Positions 53,717 to 63,634 of a stretch of DNA of 64,000 bases are shown piece after piece. The notes beneath the pieces are model-generated. The model searched no databases and was not told the origin of the DNA. It saw only the letters and a program-made list of their open reading frames with translations. The stretch's first letter is position 1; each line of letters opens with the position of its first letter. The position numbers and the translations under genes were made by a program. Origin of the DNA: Haemonchus contortus (lineage: Eukaryota; Nematoda; Chromadorea; Rhabditida; Trichostrongylidae); assembly GCA_000469685.2 (NCBI GenBank), contig LS997562.1, positions 6,450,015 through 6,514,014 of the forward strand. The letters are read 5' to 3'.

Positions 53717-55292
53717 CCGCCGCTACTCACAATCAACGGTCTCACAGTCAGGCGACCCCTAACCTCCTCCGCCCCGCCGCGTACGCTTCACTGCTACTAC
53801 CCCATCGGTGCCATCTCGATCTCGTTTCACTCTCGAATGTGCCTAGCTGTGACCTACCCCCGACGGCGGCTGCGCGGACTTGTTTCTTCGTCACCCACAC
53901 CGCCACCATCACCATCCAACAACCCTTCTCTAGCCCGTTCTCGTCAAGTCTTTGAACCATGAGACTTGGGAAGATCAGGGCCAATTTGGTAATCGTACCT
54001 GCCCCAGCTTCCAAGTTCAGCTCATAATCTGCTGGTCATCTGCTCAATAGAGGAGTCCTTGAAAAAATCTTCCCATTCCCTGAAGCGAGCTTCAGCTCTT
54101 GTAGAGTTAAATTATGGGGAGGTTTTTTAGAGCCCACCTCCTCCTTTTCCTGATCCCTTTTTTTACTTGAGTGGCGCTACTTTGGGAACTCCTTCCAATC
54201 TTTATGGGAGTTCAAGAGTGCTAGAACTTTTCTAAGACTCATTCTATTCCTCCTCTTAAACCCTTCAGCTGCTTCTATTTCACCTAAACATAATCTAAGG
54301 AGGGAACCTACTTCGTAGTTCTGTGTCATCATGATAGTATGTACCAGAGTTACACTAAGAGTAACTAATCTATTTAATAATGACGACCTTGTAGCTGGTT
54401 TCTACCAGCATCACTACCACCAGCACCGGTACAACCCAATCAAGCAACCTTTGCCACCACCACTTCTCAGTGTACAGTGGTGTAGTGGTTTTTTTGTACA
54501 TTTTGATAGAAAACATCATACCATCGAACGATTTTACGGTAGCTGTATGTTTGTACAAATACGTGTTTCTGAAGATTTTGATGCTTTCCTCTCCCTATCG
54601 TTTCCTGAAAATCCTTCGAATCTTGCAATTATTCGGTTTTTTTCCCAGATAAGTGGTGATTATCAGTGGTAATCCACAACTTTTAAGTTGTTTCTCATGA
54701 TAAACTCATCACTCTGACATGGTGTTTCTAAAAATCTGATCAGCATTCATTATCGTCATCCGATTAGCCATCGCCACCAATTTGACAGTCTTCATCAAAA
54801 AAAAAGTTATAAAAAAGTTCCAACTGACCAATGTTTATGAATTCAGACTGCACCTGGCCTTTTTCTGTCAAATATATGGCATAATTTTAATGCTGAAACT
54901 GCTTAAAAGAGAGATAAATAATATAAACAACAATATGAATTAGACTAAAATCCATTCAAATAATAAAAATTAATAAATATAATACTGAAAAAATTTATAC
55001 AAATTATTTGTCAATAACAGAATCACATCCAGTCAGGCCCGCTCTGATCATCAGCCTTTTTTGGACTTGTAGGTCTTTGTTCCCTTACCCTCTCCTCTCC
55101 CATACACAAAGGGGACGTTTATGATTGGGGCTTCTAAAATGCCTTTTCTTTTTTTGTATGGTGAGCCCGAAGTTGTTTGTGACCTCTGAGTAGTATAGCT
55201 ATGAATTTTTCGGGAAAAAAATTCCCGTTTCAATGCTAGCACTTAGGTTCGTATCGTCGCCTACAGGCGATCAGTCTCATTAGTCATTTTTC

Positions 55293-55309
55293 GGTGTGTG
55301 TGTGTGTGT
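55293..55309. repeat. (GT)n microsatellite
   Basis: About eight GT dinucleotides. Confidence 0.85.
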
Positions 55310-56180
55310 CTATTCTTATCACTTCGTTTATCACCCGTATCAGCACAAGTTCAGACAACTAAACAACAGCAAAGACCTATTTTGCAACGCCATGTTGTTT
55401 CGGCCAAGTGTTTAAGTGGCTAGTCAAGTTGCGCCGTGCTTGCGACTCGCTTCGATATCGCTTTCCTCCCACAAAGCCTCTAATGCGATCAGATGATCTA
55501 TGATTCAAAATGTCAACTTCATTTTGTCTTCGTGGCTTGATTCCACTTGCCCACTGCACTACATATCGAATGATTGTCAATGGGGTGGGAAAAAAAGCGA
55601 GGAATTCTGTTTTTTTCTGGTTCCTCAAGTTTTTCAAGAAGAACAGGTAAAATACGGGAATGTACACAATGGGCCAACTTCAAAACCTCCCCCGTTCCGG
55701 CTATGGAAATGTCCTCTGGCACCATCGTCAGGTCGGCTTTTCTAACACTTTACAAACAGATCACTTAGAAAACCGCAACATTCATTGTTCATTTATTTGC
55801 CCAAGGAGTATACTGTAGATGATACTGTAAAGCGACTGTGATGCCTTGCTTGATAAATTTTGTAGTTCTCATTGAGCCTGAAAGTTGTCAATCTTTTCTA
55901 GAACTTTTTTGGGACTCGGCCAAACTCAAAGTGCCTTCGATGTTGACACTGAAATTAATACACGTTTTTCAAAATTTTAAAAAAAAAATTGAATATTAAC
56001 TTACTTTCTCAAAATTTAGAAAAAATTTTTCACTCCTACCACCGACAATTTGTAGAATTTGACGTTTCAAGTAACTTTTATCAGAAGTCAGGAGGGCTTC
56101 ACTAACTCCCCTGGCTTTCTATTGGGTCTCATGTTGGTAACACCATGAGTAGTAATCGTTAGGAACGAAGGCAGTGGGAT

Positions 56181-56205
56181 TGCGCCATGCGTCCGACACA
56201 TGCTC
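56181..56205 (-). repeat. SINE core fragment
   Basis: The reverse complement contains GTCGGACGCATGGCGCAATC, matching the core. Confidence 0.4.
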
Positions 56206-56550
56206 CGATTTTTCATTTTTGTCGTAGAACTCCAAGTTTCTCTGCAAACACGTCAAGTTTCCTGCCGATCTTGAAAGTTCATTCCAATATTGGTTTTTTC
56301 TATGAAATATGTTACGTAACTTCCACATTGCTTCGTATCATTGCCTGGTTTTTCGGTACATTCCACCTCAATTCACCTCTAACGTATGGTTTTTTTCTAA
56401 ACATTCGGGATTCGGGAGCGTACGCGTACGAATGCATGAACTCTCTTCTCGATTGTACTCTCGTTGCTACACTTTCTCATGTCTCGTCGCAATAGTGGGT
56501 GGGGAGGATCGTTGAGAGAGAAAGTCCTAATTGACCCGGTTCGGGTAACG

Positions 56551-56574
56551 TGTATGTGTGTGTGTGTGTGTGTG
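56551..56574. repeat. (GT)n microsatellite
   Basis: About twelve GT units with one AT interruption, in the GC-rich island just upstream of the SoxC start exon. Confidence 0.9.
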
Positions 56575-56894
56575 CGTTCATCATCGCAATCATCATCATC
56601 AGCATCATCGTCATCGCTCTCGACAATATGGTATAACCTGTTTAACTCTTCGGGGAAATGAACACCCAATGGGGATAGTTGGCGGCTTCCTACCAACGAA
56701 ACTGAGGTTGTGTAGGTGAGAGGGACAATGGTCGGCAGCCTGATTTTCGATGTCGCGCTCACGCATCACGCGTCCCCCTCTCTCGTTATCGCCTTCGGAG
56801 CTTTCGGTTTCAATCGAGAAAGTTGAAATGTCGATTACGACCTGAAAGTGATCAATCCACAAATCAATGGCATCTATTTTCAGATCACTCTAAA

Positions 56895-56963
56895 ATGAGT
56901 GCCATAATGGAGAGTAAACCATTCAAATCGGATGATTTCATCAAACAAGAACCGTATATCAAG
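56895..56963 (+). CDS. sem-2: SoxC coding exon 1 (start exon)
   Basis: It encodes 23 residues beginning [10 protein letters not shown] and ending KQEPYIK. A TTTTCAG acceptor ends at 56883, so an 11-nt 5' UTR precedes the ATG, and the exon is either cis-spliced to a distal 5' exon or SL trans-spliced. A second in-frame ATG at codon 5 is a possible alternative start. The donor is AAG|GTCACA, weaker than the other donors of the gene, and leads into a 59-nt intron. Confidence 0.8.
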
Positions 56964-59900
56964 GTCACAATTCAAGTGTTATACTCAGCTTAAAGAATTC
57001 AAATGAAACCTAACTGTTTTAGGAGGAATACGGTAATGGCGGTGATCTGATGACTCAACAAATTATGCATTGCCAGCCTACTATGCAGCAAACTATGAGC
57101 TGGGATAATTTGCCATTTGGATCGATGAAGGTAATCCTATTGGCCTGTTAAATGAGTTTTGAAGTCGTTCTGTTTTGACATATTTTCTTTAGAAATATCG
57201 TTGTAAAGTATAATTGAACCTGCAAGATTGCTTTTGGTCCCCTTATTTTTAATTTTTTGGGAAAGAAAATCGTCTCAGCGCTAAGTAGAGGCTGTGATTT
57301 TCCTGAAAGCTTCTACTCGGCACCATCTGAAATTGGTTCAGCCCCTTGTCGTGCGCTTTGTTTGAAAAAATACGGTCAGATTTGACATAAATTTGTGAAT
57401 TACGGTATTATTTGACTTCATACAGAATTAGAACACCTTTTTCCTCTCTCCAAACCCAGCACTTGCCGACTTCATCATAAAACAAATGAAAACTGGTTCA
57501 TTTTTGAAGTTGACTGGGGCGTGGCATCATGGAAAATGTCTTTTTTGGCAAAATATCCTGACTTATTCCACTAAAAAGCGTTCTCTGTACTCAAGCAGCC
57601 TGAAGGGCTGAAATGGCAAGAAAAGAAAATCGCAATTACAGTATTTCTGGAAAAGGTCATCTTGAAAAATCCCTTGCAAGTTCGACAAACTCACTAACAT
57701 CGTAATTATTGAGAGAACTGCTAATTTAGTTTGTTTTATTCACTTATTTTATATCATTATCATCCAGCTATCCTCTCTAGTTGTTAGGTGCATTTTTGGC
57801 AGGGGTTTTCTTATATACAATATACCTTGAGCAGTACTTTTTTTTCTATGAAGATCTAATTAGGCCAGTTATCAGCTCTAAGCTGAATGCTGATTTAACT
57901 TTGATCAGTTTATCTTTCTATCGGAATGTTCATCAAAAAAAGTCTATGGATCTTTGGCGACCCTGTTTTTGCTTATATAATATTTTACCATTGGGAGAAA
58001 AAAAGCACTCTTAATGTTTATCCAGCCCACCATCCCATCTAAGCTAGACGAAGTTCAGGGAGCGCGGGTGGTGTAGTGGCAAATGGCGCACTATATCGCA
58101 CGCACGGTCAGGGGTTCGAATCCCGGATCGATGCCCGCCCAGGCCAACCAAGCCTACCATCCCCCCGGGGTCGGTGAATTGGTACCAGACTCGTCTGGGA
58201 GGATAAAAGCACTGACTTGTGCATCGGCTGGCCACCGCAAGTCATTGTATAGGCCACATACGCACCCATTACGCCACTACGATTCTGAATGGAAGTCGAG
58301 TGCGGGGGCGCATCCCTCAGACGGGATTGATTAACGCCAAAAACTTTATTCTTTTTTATCCTTTATTATCACAGGAAAAAAGATTCTTTGTGGAAAACAG
58401 GAAAAATCTATGTATGTACTTCATGTAACCTTCAGGTGTAGATTCTGATTATTTTTGTGGAGCTTTTACGAGATCCGATTTTCTTGACGTGAAGGAAAAC
58501 TAGCGCTTTTATTTTATAGACATACCTGCTTCGAACCTCGCCATTTTCCAACGAGTAACCAATAAAACTCTTAAAAAATCATCTTGAAGAGGACCTAAGA
58601 AATATATGTGCTGTAGTATTAGCTTATCCTGACCTGTGCATATTTATAAATAAATTACTCACAACATTACAACTCAAATGATCAGAACATTTCCGAGTCT
58701 CGAATTCGCCAATATCTTTAGAAATAGTCTTGATAGAGGTGGTGCCATTACAGTATCCCATTATCCAGTATACCGTATCCAGAAATCACTAATGGTATTT
58801 TAGTACCAGGTGTCAAAACAGAGTGCAACACCGTATACCGATGCAACAAATTGCAAAAAGTCAAGTAATCACATCAAGCGACCGATGAATGCGTTTATGG
58901 TCTGGTCACAATTGGAACGACGGAAGATCTGTGAACATCAGCCCGACATGCACAATGCTGAGATAAGTAAACAGGTAAGCAACCTCAGATCTATCAGTTA
59001 CTCTAGAGCCTTCCAGGTGTGCTGCAAAAAAAATAATCGAATTTTTAAAAAGGCCTAAAGATTCTTGTGAGATGTATGGAGGGCTATCAATGTCAAGTGA
59101 CGTCGATAACTCAACTACGATCCCAAAATCAAGTCCGGTATCAGTACCCACCCGATCAGCCGAGTCTTTCGGTGGTAATAGCTACGGGTAGGAGAATAGA
59201 AGCACCAACTTATGTATTACCTGGCCCCTGTAGAACATTAGTTGGGGAGGATGCCCACTCAAATGCTTTGCAAGTGATCCTGATTGGGTGTGTGTGAGGC
59301 ATGGCTCACTCCGAACTCGGAGCGATAAATCTCGTAACACTCTAGCATCCATCTTCCTCTTCTATCTGTCGTAGAATCAATGCCTACTTCTTCCCTCGAT
59401 GTGTTGATCTGAAAATATCACAGTGAGCCATTTGTCCGCTCCACTCCGCTTAAGGAGTGAACCTTTAGTTTGGACAATTCTAAAGCTCAGTATGCGTTTC
59501 CAGCGGGCCTCTGCTCCAACCTGTGCAGCTGAAATGATTTAACCTCTCACCCCTAGTGGAATGAAAAGGGATTCACTCTGTATGGTAGTCAGCATCGTAG
59601 AAGATTTGAAGGGCTAGGAAGAGTACTAGGCGAAAGTGCCTCTCGATATCTTGTTCAAAAATTAATCGTGTTCTATCGATGTTAATAGACTAGGACCTTT
59701 GGGGAAAGATGGGCATAGAGTGGGACGAGGACAGGAGCTCCCATACTGGGTGTTTTAGGGCAGGGCCCACCTTTTCTGGTATGGGAATATATTACTGTAC
59801 ACCTGATTTCATAGGTCATCTCACTTTCTATTGGAAGTCGTGTGCATGGCGCATCCCTAGAATAGTGCTTGTTCAAGCTGAGTGTTCTGTTACTTCAACA

Positions 59901-62900
59901 TTGATCATAAGAAATAATTAATTACGTTCGACGAACGTTTTTAATTCTTTTTCCACAGAATCTGTCACCACCACGGCAACCACCGAAACAACACCCGAAC
60001 GAGAACCTGAGCGTGGGCGCGTGTTCCCGTAGAGCGTAATAAATTTTGTAATAATTTCCATGAAATCTAAAAAAACCTCATCGTAGAACGTCAACGAGAC
60101 GATGGTGATGGTCGTCTAGACAATCGTCTCTCGAAGAATGTCGTCTTCATCGTCGTCGTCGCCGTCCTCGTCTTTGTTACTTTTTCTTTATCGTATTTAC
60201 AATCCCCGTGAAGCTTCGCACTTAGTTCACAGATGCATGAAAGAAACAAATCTACCAAAAGACAATTTTCTGTGCTGCTTGAGTGTCTAAAAATCAAAGC
60301 CGATCGATAGACATAGTTTCTATATGGAAACCAGAAACTCCTCAAGCTTGTTTTCAGCTTGGTTCACGTTGGAGACAGCTGACCGAAGAGGAGAAGTCGC
60401 CATTTGTTGCGGAAGCTGAACGACTCCGCCTAATGCATATGCAGGTACCGTCTCTACTGTAATTTTTGCTATCATTTATGAAAATCTGAGTCTTTTGGTT
60501 GAACCAATCAACATTCATCAAATGAAATATTCAGTAGGCTTTTCAAAAAGACGTAGACCTCAACATATTTTTTTAGACCTAGCCTTAGTATTTTTGAAGG
60601 CGATACCGGTCATTCCGTTCCTTGAAAGCAGGTTGACTTACCCTATAAACCTCGACGTCTACCCATTCCTAGGAGGTAGTACAAGGAGCACCCTTACAGG
60701 ACTCGCTCCCTATGGCCACCCATTTCACAGACCACACTCCCACACCTAGGCTTAGAATGTTTGTTTGCAAAAAGTACTCATGAATTCCTTCCGTTCTCTG
60801 AAAATTAATGTGCTTCGTCTCGTTATTTAAAGTCGAGGGAGTAAGAGCTCATCCTTACTTCACGGGTCACGCCCACTTTGAAAGCCACGCCCTCCACTGA
60901 TGCCACCACATGGTAGAATGAATTTTGACTAGTCAAAATGTGATAAGAATCGCTTTTTTGCTCTTTTGCATGGAAAAAGTCAGCGATCAAACAAAAAGAA
61001 GCCCTGTCTCTGTTTTGGTTTTCACATTCAGTATGTGCAACCTTCGAAGTGATGAGGCAAAATAAGAGTTTTGATGTCTTTTTCCTGGAAGGATCTGGCA
61101 AAATAATCGGTTCTTTTCATTAATCCATTTCGAGAAGCACTATATCCTCGTAAATATGGCTTTCATCAGTTTTCTTTCAAAGATTTTAAGTTCTATAGAT
61201 AGACTAAGAGCTTTGCCCCGGATGTGGGTCAGGTTCTTCAAGCTCTTCACTCCCATCACCTGAGAGAGATCATTTCTTCACTCTATATTGGTCATATCAA
61301 GTGTATCCGTTATAAATTCTTAGTTCTAGTAATTTATCCATAAAAACTGATTTAAACTATTTCAGGAATATCCTGACTATAAATACAAGCCACGTAAGAA
61401 GCCGAAGAAGAACCCGGATGGAACGATTCAAAATCCGAATGCAAGTAATGGGCCTGGTTCGCCAAGGAGTAAAGGCTTGAAAAGGTAGGCTCCTCAAGTA
61501 TTTCCATGATTCAGTATGGGCTTCCCAGTGCCTACATTGTTCATGTGGGCTTAATCCTAAAAGGCTATGATCGTGTGTCATGATGTATTAGAAGCATTTC
61601 TAGGCCACTTCAACATCTGGGCAGTATCGGTATGGCGATCTCCGATCAACAGTATCCGCTTGGGAAATCCGTGAAAATCGATCACGACAATGTTCGGGTG
61701 AATTCGAACATGATGTCCTACATGACTATGGTACCGGACGATATCAAAGGCTCCGCACATGTAAAACAGGTCAGTGGAATCTCTTGGCCCTGTTTCAAAA
61801 GTTGAGAGCCGTTCAATAGTCCAACCAGAAAATTAGTATAGAAAAGGCTATAAATCGAAGAATTAGGGACCCTTTCAATGGGGATGTGTCCGAACCTTGT
61901 CTTTCCAATCGGGTTTTTCCAAATGATCTCTCATTTCTCATAGATGATTGGGTTGTTGAAACGCTTTGTAATCAATGCAATGACCATCCATCCTAGAAGG
62001 GGTGACTTCAGTGGCGAGCGAATTGATCGTCGGGACGATCATCAGAGCTGGCTTCATCCAGTTTCTCTCTTTTGCGCAACGGCGATGATCTTATCGACTC
62101 GACTCGAGAAGTGCATTGATCGTTGCGGGGGGAACCGCGTGGTATCGGGCGAACGCCTAGGACATCTAGGGAAATATACCCAGAAGGGGTTGCTGGAGCT
62201 TTTAGTCAGGAATGGGCTGGTGCCATCTTCCGTTCGAAGGAAGTGTTTCAGCCAGTTACAGGAGGACATTCTGCTGGGCATCTCGGTCGGGAATGGGAAT
62301 CTTCTAGGGTAGCTCTGAGCTCTGCTATAAGGGTCCTGTCTCCATCTAGGAATCGATCCACGCTCTGGTGATTGACAGCGTACAAGCCACTGCGCTATAC
62401 AAATTTTTTTAATTCTGGAGCGTACCAAGCCTACAAAACCACTAGGTGTTTACCAGTCAATGGATCATATTTCAGGAGCCGCGTCTATTCCATCCATCCT
62501 TCCCATCACCGTCAGATTTCGGTCAAGCTCCTTTAACACCTGAATCAGGCTTCTACGATGATTACTACGGGCCAGGTGGAGCTTATACGAATCAGGCTGC
62601 TTCCAGTCCACCCAATCACCTGCTTATGCCTATGCATAGATTGGTAAGCGATATTGATTGAATCGATTTTGCTTCATCAGATCAATATCGTTTTGCTTAA
62701 GCCGGCAATTGAATCGGGAATGATGACGCAGCAATTCAATGGCCAGCCGACACCTCAGCAACAGCAGCAACAACAACAACAACAACCACAGCAACCGTTT
62801 TTCGTTCGAACCTCACCACATGCTCATACTCAACAGGAGCAGGTTGGAATTTTCTTCAAAGACAAAAGACGATAGTAATCAATACCTATTTTTCTCATGT

Positions 62901-63600
62901 ACAACACAGTAACTCTAAACTCTTCCCTTCCAAAGAAAACTTTTGTCCTTTTCATTGAGATAGTGAACACGAATCTTCAAAAGTACGTTTTCAACCCATT
63001 AGTTCATGACCCTGGGAGAGAAGTTCGGGTCCAAATAAAAAATTCAAAGGCCAAGAACCTCTAAACTCTCCCATGAAGTACGGATACGTCCAAGCATTAT
63101 GTGTTGGAAAAGTCGTGGGGTTGTGAGCCGCCTATTCAAACCATGAAGCCACGGATGTCTTCTCTCGAAAAGGGCGGGACTTACAAGATGGGGCGGGCTT
63201 TGAAAAACTTCCCACACGGCTAAGGCTTTCAACTGATACATATACCCACCCCATCCACGACACTTTACGATTTAATTCGGACTCTTTATTTTTATATTTC
63301 TCTTGTTTATTTCAGGACGATATGCGTTCCTTATCATCTGGATCGTCAGGCTATGGATCAGTGCAGACGGAATGCGAACCACCCGCTTTCCCAGCTCCGA
63401 CAGCTCCTCAGCCAGCTCCAACGGGTGCTGGCGCTCAAGCCGCTTCCCAGTCATCACAGTTCGGAGCATCTGAAGCTGAACTACTGCCGTCGATCTACGA
63501 TTTCAACTTTACTGCTGCAGTGAACGCTTCAAATGGTTGGAGTGAAATGTGGCAGAATCACTTTGCGAACGGGCATGCGTTCGATCACATTCCCATCTAG
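56895..63600 (+). CDS. sem-2: SoxC-family HMG-box transcription factor, nine coding exons
   Basis: Join 56895-56963, 57023-57130, 58804-58974, 60358-60444, 61366-61484, 61604-61769, 62476-62643, 62702-62842, 63316-63600. The sum is 1,314 nt, or 437 codons plus TAG. Every junction is GT-AG and keeps one open frame. Residues about 82-160 form a Sox HMG box: [12 protein letters not shown] with the DNA-wedging Phe90-Met91, [21 protein letters not shown], then [20 protein letters not shown] plus DMHN assigns it to SoxC rather than SoxB (QRRK, KMHN). The basic end of the box is a likely nuclear localisation signal. The N-terminus is acidic, with KQEP and KEEY motifs. Residues 297-330 are Pro/Gln-rich with a ten-glutamine run. 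The C-terminus is Ser/Gly/Ala/Pro-rich and ends in an aromatic, Asn-rich segment, a possible activation domain. SoxC proteins bind the DNA minor groove in the nucleus; C. elegans sem-2 acts in sex-myoblast fate (known for the family, not shown here). The start chosen is the first ATG after a TTTTCAG acceptor. The symbol follows SoxC class and nematode context; orthology is inferred. Confidence 0.93.
57023..57130 (+). CDS. sem-2: SoxC coding exon 2
   Basis: Thirty-six codons, phase 0 at both ends, acceptor GTTTTAG and donor AAG|GTAATC. The product is Met/Gln-rich ([18 protein letters not shown]) with no recognisable domain. It joins KQEPYIK to EEYGNG, keeping an acidic N-terminal region. The start of the exon contains one copy of the TACNGTA heptamer that is common across the window. 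Confidence 0.85.
58061..58357 (+). mobile_element. near full-length tRNA-derived SINE in SoxC intron 2
   Basis: The head has an A-box region (GGTGGTGTAGTGGC, 58067-58080) and a perfect B box GGTTCGAATCC at 58113-58123, the internal RNA polymerase III promoter. The body carries GGTACCAGACTCGTCTGGGA and CTTGTGCATCGGCTGGCC, then the 3' core GGAAGTCG...GGCGCATCCC at 58291-58317 and a T-rich end. The reference copy here for at least ten other fragments. It has no coding capacity. The acceptor stem does not close as a tRNA, and the length (about 290 bp) fits a SINE. It lies in the same orientation as the host gene. Confidence 0.85.
58804..58974 (+). CDS. sem-2: SoxC coding exon 3, N-terminal part of HMG box
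   Basis: Fifty-seven codons (residues 60-116), phase 0 at both ends, acceptor ATTTTAG and donor CAG|GTAAGC. It contains the box start [12 protein letters not shown], helix 1, and the [10 protein letters not shown] turn into helix 2. The DNA-intercalating Phe-Met pair and the invariant Asn88 are present. The intron after it interrupts the box between ISKQ and LGSRW. Confidence 0.97.
59130..59260 (+). repeat. diverged SINE body in SoxC intron 3
   Basis: GGAGAATAGAAGCACCAACT and TATGTATTACCTGGCC align with GGAGGATAAAAGCACTGACT and TGTGCATCGGCTGGCC of the 58,061 copy. Most differences are transitions. The head is missing. Confidence 0.6.
59832..59860 (+). repeat. SINE 3' core in SoxC intron 3
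   Basis: TGGAAGTCGTGTGCATGGCG followed by CATCCCT. This is the cleanest copy of the core that is shared across the window. Confidence 0.6.
59959..60039 (+). CDS. candidate alternative last exon of the SoxC gene (truncating)
   Basis: This lies inside intron 3. A strong acceptor (TCTTTTTCCACAG) ends at 59958, and the sequence after it is open in exactly the phase left by exon 3 for 26 codons ([16 protein letters not shown]...), then TAA at 60037-60039. AATAAA at 60038-60043 overlaps the stop and could be its poly(A) signal. If used, it gives a protein of about 142 residues with only the first part of the HMG box. Seen: acceptor, phase, stop and AATAAA. Inferred: that it is transcribed. Confidence 0.35.
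   Translation, partial: NLSPPRQPPKQHPNENLSVGACSRRA
60358..60444 (+). CDS. sem-2: SoxC coding exon 4, HMG box helices 2-3
   Basis: Twenty-nine codons (residues 117-145), acceptor TTTTCAG and donor CAG|GTACCG. It encodes LGSRWRQL, then EEEK and the helix-3 motif [11 protein letters not shown]. Phase 0 at both ends means this exon could be skipped without a frameshift, which would destroy the HMG fold. Confidence 0.97.
60445..61365 (+). other. SoxC intron 4, nothing further recognised
   Basis: Ordinary AT-rich intronic sequence. Short open frames on both strands have no splice phase compatible with the gene. Confidence 0.7.
61366..61484 (+). CDS. sem-2: SoxC coding exon 5, end of HMG box and basic tail
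   Basis: It encodes [15 protein letters not shown], the conserved end of the Sox box and nuclear localisation region, then an Asn/Pro/Ser/Gly linker. It ends in phase 2 at AAAAG|GTAGGC, with a 119-nt intron following. Confidence 0.95.
61604..61769 (+). CDS. sem-2: SoxC coding exon 6
   Basis: Entered in phase 2 after ATTTCTAG, this exon completes an Arg codon and adds 55 residues including [19 protein letters not shown]. It ends at CAG|GTCAGT in phase 0. An alternative in-frame acceptor (TGTATTAG) ends at 61591 and would add four residues. The region has no known domain beyond being part of the SoxC central linker. Confidence 0.85.
61944..62405 (-). repeat. second tRNA-derived repeat in SoxC intron 6, minus orientation
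   Basis: On the minus strand, from about 62405, TATAGCGCAGTGGC (A-box region) is followed by GGATCGATTCC (B box, 62349-62359 on +). The body further down is GC-richer than the surrounding intron and keeps long open frames on both strands, which is unusual for an intron and fits recently inserted repeat DNA. The downstream edge is uncertain. It is not related to the 58,061 family beyond the promoter boxes. Confidence 0.45.
62476..62643 (+). CDS. sem-2: SoxC coding exon 7
   Basis: Fifty-six codons, acceptor ATTTCAG and donor TTG|GTAAGC, phase 0 at both ends. The product is Pro/Ser/Tyr-rich ([18 protein letters not shown], then a YDDYYGPGG stretch), typical of the low-complexity regions that follow Sox boxes. 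Confidence 0.88.
62702..62842 (+). CDS. sem-2: SoxC coding exon 8, polyglutamine segment
   Basis: Forty-seven codons containing a run of ten Gln followed by PQQP, encoded by mixed CAG/CAA. I chose the TTGCTTAAG acceptor because it gives a 58-nt intron. The alternative acceptor ending at 62680 is also in frame but would leave only a 37-nt intron. The donor is CAG|GTTGGA. Confidence 0.8.
62843..63315 (+). other. SoxC intron 8, nothing further recognised
   Basis: 473 bp with no repeat or alternative exon that I can support. Confidence 0.7.
63316..63600 (+). CDS. sem-2: SoxC terminal coding exon
   Basis: Ninety-four codons plus TAG after ATTTCAG. It is rich in Ser, Gly, Pro, Ala and Gln ([17 protein letters not shown] and a [18 protein letters not shown] stretch) and ends in an aromatic/Asn-rich tail finishing DHIPI. 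SoxC proteins usually carry a C-terminal transactivation segment, and this tail is the best candidate by position. Confidence 0.92.
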   Translation, partial: DDMRSLSSGSSGYGSVQTECEPPAFPAPTAPQPAPTGAGAQAASQSSQFGASEAELLPSIYDFNFTAAVNASNGWSEMWQNHFANGHAFDHIPI

Positions 63601-63634
63601 GGACGAGGCACCCACCATGTGTGGCGCTGAGTTG

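Larger units (their letters stand above)
48887..56883. other. no gene supported; densest GC-rich islands, upstream of the SoxC start exon
   Basis: Islands lie at about 50,940-51,110, 51,710-51,920, 52,900-53,170, 53,500-53,950 and 56,400-56,830. The 192-codon frame at 53377-53955 runs through triplet repeats and is not called. SINE cores lie at 49,143-49,168 (+) and 56,181-56,205 (-). This is the proximal 5' region of the SoxC gene and the best place to look for its enhancers. Confidence 0.5.

Noticed and set aside
53377..53955. 192-codon open frame with Ala/Gly runs
   Set aside because: The runs come from CTG/GGT triplets. No splice context, domain or codon signature was seen.
62681..62701. 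Upstream acceptor for SoxC exon 8 as the main site
   Set aside because: It would leave a 37-nt intron, below the usual nematode minimum. It is kept only as an alternative.
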